DNA of 8,748 nucleotides from NCBI GenBank assembly GCA_014380605.1, contig JACMJO010000127.1, forward strand, positions 1 to 8,748, written 5' to 3'. Within the stretch, counting starts at the first letter, position 1. Every line of letters starts with the position of its first letter. Below, in pieces: positions 6,258-8,748 of this stretch. A program made the position numbers and the translations under genes. The notes under the pieces are model-generated. The model saw only the letters and a list, made by a program, of their open reading frames with translations. It was not told where the DNA came from and did not search any database. This DNA comes from Fimbriimonadaceae bacterium (lineage in GTDB: Bacteria; Armatimonadota; Fimbriimonadia; Fimbriimonadales; Fimbriimonadaceae).

Positions 6258-6275
6258 ATGGACGTTCGATCTTGA
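6258..6275 (+). other. Possible five-codon leader ORF overlapping the glycosyltransferase start
   Basis: ATG GAC GTT CGA TCT TGA forms a minigene preceded by AGGA (6245-6248) with a 9-nt spacer. Its TGA (6273-6275) overlaps the TTG start codon (6272-6274) of the glycosyltransferase. This would allow termination-coupled re-initiation at a weak start. A five-codon ORF can easily arise by chance, and GGA at 6260-6262 could equally serve as the glycosyltransferase ribosome-binding site. Confidence 0.2.
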
Positions 6276-7336
6276 GTCTGAAGACCGTTGCCATCGACGC
6301 CCGCTTGGTCGGCGGTACCAGCACGGGGGACTCCTCGTATTGGGCTGGCCTACTTCACGGTCTGTCCCATTTGGATCTCGACCTGCATTTCCTACTTTTC
6401 TCTAACGCCGTTCTACCGGCAACGATTCCCGAATCGGACAAATTCTCGTGGATTCATGTTCCCGCGAGATCGTCTCGATGGTGGAGCTACGTCGCTTTTC
6501 CGCTGAAGGCGCGAAAGTTGGGCGCCCGGGCTATCCACACGCAATACAGCCTAAGCCCATTGGCAGGTCGTCTCGGAATCACCACGATCCACGACGTCTC
6601 ATTTTTTATCGGGCCGGAGTGGTTCAAGCCTCGGGATCGGATGATCTTGCGCCAAACGGTGCCGGCGGCGGTTCGCAGATCCCGGAAGGTGATTGCTGTT
6701 TCCAAGACATGCGCCGCCGAGATCGAGCGCTATATGCCTGGCGCGGCAAAGAAAACCGTGCCGATCTACAACGGTTTACCGCCTTGGGTCCATCAGGTTT
6801 CGGAGCCTTCCGTGGCTTTAGACAAGATTGGAGTGAAACAACCCTACATGCTTACCGTTGGCACCCAGTGGCCCCGCAAGAATATGCAGTTGGCCATCAA
6901 TGCCGCCAAGGAGTATCGTGAGATGCCGTTGGTAGTTACAGGCAAGGCAGGTTGGGGAGATCAGGCGGAGGGGGCTCATGTCAAGGCGGTTGGCTACGTC
7001 GACAATGAGACACTTTGCGCCCTCTATTCAGGAGCTAGCCTTTACTTGGCGCCCAGCCGCCACGAGGGGTTTGGGATTCCAGTGATCGAGGCGTTCGCCT
7101 GTGGTTGTCCGGTGCTGTGCAGTACGGGCGGGGCTTTGCCTGAGGTGGCGGGAGACGCGGCGGTGGTTGAGCCGACTTGGGACTCGACCCATTGGGCAGG
7201 CACCATCCGCGAGATGCTGGCGGATTCGAGTAAGCTCATGGAGCTGTGCCAGCGAGGGTTTGAGAGGGTCAAGAAGTTTGATTGGATCGAATCGGCGCGT
7301 CAAACGGCAGACGTTTACCGGGAAGTTCTAGGTTGA
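6272..7336 (+). CDS. GT4-family glycosyltransferase
   Basis: A 354-residue GT-B-fold glycosyltransferase of family GT4, which transfers a sugar from a nucleotide-sugar donor with retention. The N-terminal acceptor-side domain begins KTVAIDARLVGG (4-15) and includes IHTQYSLSPL and TTIHDVSFF. The C-terminal donor domain contains LTVGTQWPRKNM, GYVDNETLCALYSGA, and the diagnostic E-x7-E motif with Glu265 and Glu273 in EGFGIPVIE, followed by CGCPVLCSTGGALPEVAGDAA. The C-terminus ends in a helix that fits the family. There is no membrane segment, so it is probably cytosolic or peripheral, in glycan or cell-surface polysaccharide synthesis; donor and acceptor are unknown. An in-frame stop at 6227-6229 and the absence of ATG or GTG leave TTG 6272 as the best start, with weak GGA nine bases upstream. 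Its last codons overlap the Trm112-like gene. It has no functional link to aroQ beyond position. Confidence 0.92.
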   Translation: MSLKTVAIDARLVGGTSTGDSSYWAGLLHGLSHLDLDLHFLLFSNAVLPATIPESDKFSWIHVPARSSRWWSYVAFPLKARKLGARAIHTQYSLSPLAGRLGITTIHDVSFFIGPEWFKPRDRMILRQTVPAAVRRSRKVIAVSKTCAAEIERYMPGAAKKTVPIYNGLPPWVHQVSEPSVALDKIGVKQPYMLTVGTQWPRKNMQLAINAAKEYREMPLVVTGKAGWGDQAEGAHVKAVGYVDNETLCALYSGASLYLAPSRHEGFGIPVIEAFACGCPVLCSTGGALPEVAGDAAVVEPTWDSTHWAGTIREMLADSSKLMELCQRGFERVKKFDWIESARQTADVYREVLG

Positions 7337-7536
7337 TCGATCCTGAGTTATTATCAATCCTTGCGTGCCCCATTTGCGATGAGCGGCCACCCCTGCAACA
7401 GCAGGGTGAATTTCTTGTTTGCAGCCTCAGGGGCCACGGGTTTAGAGTCGTCGATGGAATCCCGCACCTACTGCCAGAAAACGCCATCGAAGCAGACGAT
7501 TTGAAGGAAAAACTGAATGACCGCGACTCCGCTTAA
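7333..7536 (+). CDS. Trm112/UPF0434-like small protein
   Basis: A 67-residue protein with the Trm112/UPF0434 (YcaR-like) pattern: (M)IDPELLSILACPIC at 1-15, a middle strand ending LVC (30), and VVDGIPHLLPENA (39-51). Family members are small beta-folded zinc-ribbon-like proteins; eukaryotic and archaeal Trm112 activates methyltransferases, while the bacterial role is poorly defined. Cys12-Pro-Ile-Cys15 is intact, but where many relatives have a second C-x2-C, this one has Cys30-Ser-Leu-Arg33 with His35 nearby, so zinc binding may be changed or lost. I chose TTG 7333 rather than the ATG at 7282, because family proteins begin right before the ILACP strand and the extra 17 codons only read through the glycosyltransferase gene in another frame. 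GGGAAG (7320-7325) lies 7 nt upstream. The start overlaps the preceding TGA, and the end overlaps aroQ by 20 nt. Confidence 0.82.
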   Translation: MIDPELLSILACPICDERPPLQQQGEFLVCSLRGHGFRVVDGIPHLLPENAIEADDLKEKLNDRDSA

Positions 7537-7972
7537 GGTTCTCGTTCTCCATGGCCCCAACCTAAACATGACTGGGTTCCGAGAGCCCGACGTATACGGA
7601 AAAAAGCCACTCGAAGATATCGATGCTGAGATAAAAACGGCGGCGGATCGACTGGGAATTGAGATTAGAATCTTGCAGTCGAATTCTGAAGGGACCTTGA
7701 TCGACACGATCCAGGAGCATCGTCGGTGGGCCGACGCGATTATCATCAATCCCGGCGGCTTGACCCACTATTCCATCGCCTTGCGGGATGCTTTGGTCAG
7801 CGTACGACTACCGGTAGTGGAAGTTCATTTGAGCAACGTTCACTCGCGAGAAGAGTTCCGGCGGCACTCGGTTATCGCGCCGATCTCGTTGGGGCAAGTC
7901 GTTGGGTTCGGTGGATTTGGATATGTCATGGCTCTTGAGGCTGTCTTGAACGTGGAGAGGGAAGTCGTTTGA
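7517..7972 (+). CDS. aroQ: Type II 3-dehydroquinate dehydratase
   Basis: Converts 3-dehydroquinate to 3-dehydroshikimate, the third step of the shikimate pathway, as a cytosolic dodecamer in known members. The 151-residue length is normal for type II enzymes. It starts near the strand LVLHGPNLNMTG (9-20), then REPDVYG carries the lid Arg22 and Tyr27, matching the catalytic Arg and Tyr of the Mycobacterium tuberculosis enzyme. NPGGLTHYSIALRDAL (78-93) is the substrate-binding segment, EVHLSNVH (102-109) holds the catalytic His104, and REEFRRHS (111-118) contains the conserved arginines. All key residues are present, so it should be active. The start at 7517 has AAGGA (7504-7508) with an 8-nt spacer. 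It overlaps the Trm112-like gene by 20 nt and shares one base (TGATG) with the peptidase gene, implying coupled translation. Confidence 0.97.
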   Translation: MTATPLKVLVLHGPNLNMTGFREPDVYGKKPLEDIDAEIKTAADRLGIEIRILQSNSEGTLIDTIQEHRRWADAIIINPGGLTHYSIALRDALVSVRLPVVEVHLSNVHSREEFRRHSVIAPISLGQVVGFGGFGYVMALEAVLNVEREVV

Positions 7973-8748
7973 TGTCTAATCTGGCTCGAGTGCGATCGAA
8001 GATGGCCGAGTCTGGAGTTCAGGCAATGCTTGTCAGCGATATCGCCAGCGTCCGTTGGTTGACTGGATTCACCGGTTCCTTTGGCTATGTGGTCGTATCT
8101 GCCGATAGGGCGCGATTCGTCACCGACAGCCGCTATGCGATTCAGGCAGGCGAGCAAGTGTTAGAGATGCCGAACGTCTGGTTCCAGAGCCCGGTGGTGC
8201 TGGATGAGTTCCTTGCTCAGCAAGTGTCTGATTTGGGTTTCTCCAAGCTAGGATTCGAGGCGTCCAGCGTCACCTATGCTACATACGAGAAGTGGAAGAG
8301 CCGATTCGTGGGAGTTGAGCTGTATGGCGCTCCAGATTTGATTTCCAAGCTTAGGATGGTAAAGACAAAGGATGAGTTGGACCGAATCCGCCAAGCCTGT
8401 GGCGTTGCGGACGCTTGCTTCCAGCATGTTATCCGCATGATTCAGCCCGGAGTGTCGGAGTGGGATGTCAGTCTCGACATTGAGTTCTTCATTCGGCGAA
8501 GCGGATTTGAATTGGCATTTGAGCCGATTGTGGTGAGCGGCGAGCGAAGCGCCAGACCGCATGGACGAGCAAGCGAAAAGAAGCTGGAGCTTGGCGACTT
8601 CGTGACGATGGACTTTGGGGCGAAGGTTGGCGGGTATTGCTCCGACATCACGCGAACGGTTGTAGTGGGTCCGGTGAATGATCGCCATCAAGAGATCTAT
8701 GGGCAGGTATTGAAGGCCCAATTGGCTTCGATTGAAGCCATGAAGCCC
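7972..8748 (+). CDS. M24-family Xaa-Pro aminopeptidase (partial, runs off right edge)
   Basis: Metallopeptidase of the pita-bread fold that removes an N-terminal residue before proline. Exactly 259 codons are in the window; relatives run to about 350-370 residues, so roughly the last 100 are missing. An N-terminal creatinase-like domain covers about 1-125 (SDIASVRWLTGFTGSFGYVV, FVTDSRYAIQA). The linker KLRMVKTKDELDRIRQAC then leads into the catalytic domain. Within it are His197 in ARPHG and the first two metal-ligand aspartates, Asp214 (MDFGA) and Asp225 (CSDITRT), at the family's 17- and 11-residue spacings. The remaining ligands (one His, two Glu) would lie beyond the edge. The start shares its A with the aroQ stop (TGATG); GGAG/AGGG at 7954-7961 supports it. 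The aroQ-peptidase order is known from Bacillus, where efp follows. Proline-specific dipeptidase is the main alternative. Confidence 0.93.
   Translation, partial: MSNLARVRSKMAESGVQAMLVSDIASVRWLTGFTGSFGYVVVSADRARFVTDSRYAIQAGEQVLEMPNVWFQSPVVLDEFLAQQVSDLGFSKLGFEASSVTYATYEKWKSRFVGVELYGAPDLISKLRMVKTKDELDRIRQACGVADACFQHVIRMIQPGVSEWDVSLDIEFFIRRSGFELAFEPIVVSGERSARPHGRASEKKLELGDFVTMDFGAKVGGYCSDITRTVVVGPVNDRHQEIYGQVLKAQLASIEAMKP

Noticed and set aside
8248..8721. Minus-strand ORF of 157 codons inside the M24 peptidase
   Set aside because: Antisense to conserved catalytic-domain sequence, with no motif or ribosome-binding site.
1..8748. Defence system, mobile element, CRISPR array or tRNA/rRNA genes
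   Set aside because: Every large ORF fits a common housekeeping or transport family. No transposase, integrase, regularly spaced direct repeats or tRNA cloverleaf was seen on either strand by eye.

Overview
The window is a compact stretch of an ordinary bacterial chromosome. The DNA is moderately GC-rich by eye, intergenic gaps are short, several start codons are TTG or possibly CTG, and many genes overlap at their ends. All large genes resemble housekeeping or common families, and I see no insertion sequence, phage gene, CRISPR array, tRNA or rRNA. The gene content does not fix the phylum. The bacterial-type asnS, the type II dehydroquinase followed by a proline peptidase, and the frequent TTG starts would fit a free-living lineage such as Armatimonadota (Fimbriimonadia-like), but this is a weak guess from impression, not a search.

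Layout. Positions 1-485 (minus strand) hold the N-terminal third of CTP synthase (pyrG), running off the left edge. A roughly 200 bp divergent intergenic region (486-693) carries plausible promoters for both directions. Rightward from there runs a tight four-gene set: an alpha/beta hydrolase of the haloalkane dehalogenase-like group, asparaginyl-tRNA synthetase (asnS), an ABC exporter half-transporter with fused membrane and ATPase domains, and a second, stand-alone ABC ATPase of the iron-siderophore/cobalamin type. Gaps are 28 nt and 1 nt, then a 14 nt overlap. The 3' end of this set meets a convergent small gene (minus strand, 5831-6184) for a Pro/Gly/Met-rich single-span or secreted protein. 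A perfect 15-bp inverted repeat with a 4-nt loop, lying inside the 3' end of the ATPase gene, probably ends transcription of that small gene.

From 6184 a second divergent region with a consensus -10 box leads into another tight rightward set: a GT4-type glycosyltransferase (TTG start), a 67-residue Trm112/UPF0434-like protein (TTG start), type II 3-dehydroquinate dehydratase (aroQ), and the N-terminal part of an M24 Xaa-Pro aminopeptidase that runs off the right edge. Each of these genes overlaps the next. The order aroQ - Xaa-Pro peptidase resembles the arrangement known from Bacillus and relatives, where efp follows, so efp is a reasonable prediction just beyond the window.

I did not find a clear undescribed multi-gene system. 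The observations most worth a second look are the non-AUG start and long extracytoplasmic insertion of the ABC exporter, its pairing with an orphan importer-type ATPase, the terminator hairpin embedded in coding sequence at a convergent overlap, the hydrolase that keeps an Asp nucleophile but lacks the usual halide-binding residues, and the altered metal site of the Trm112-like protein.
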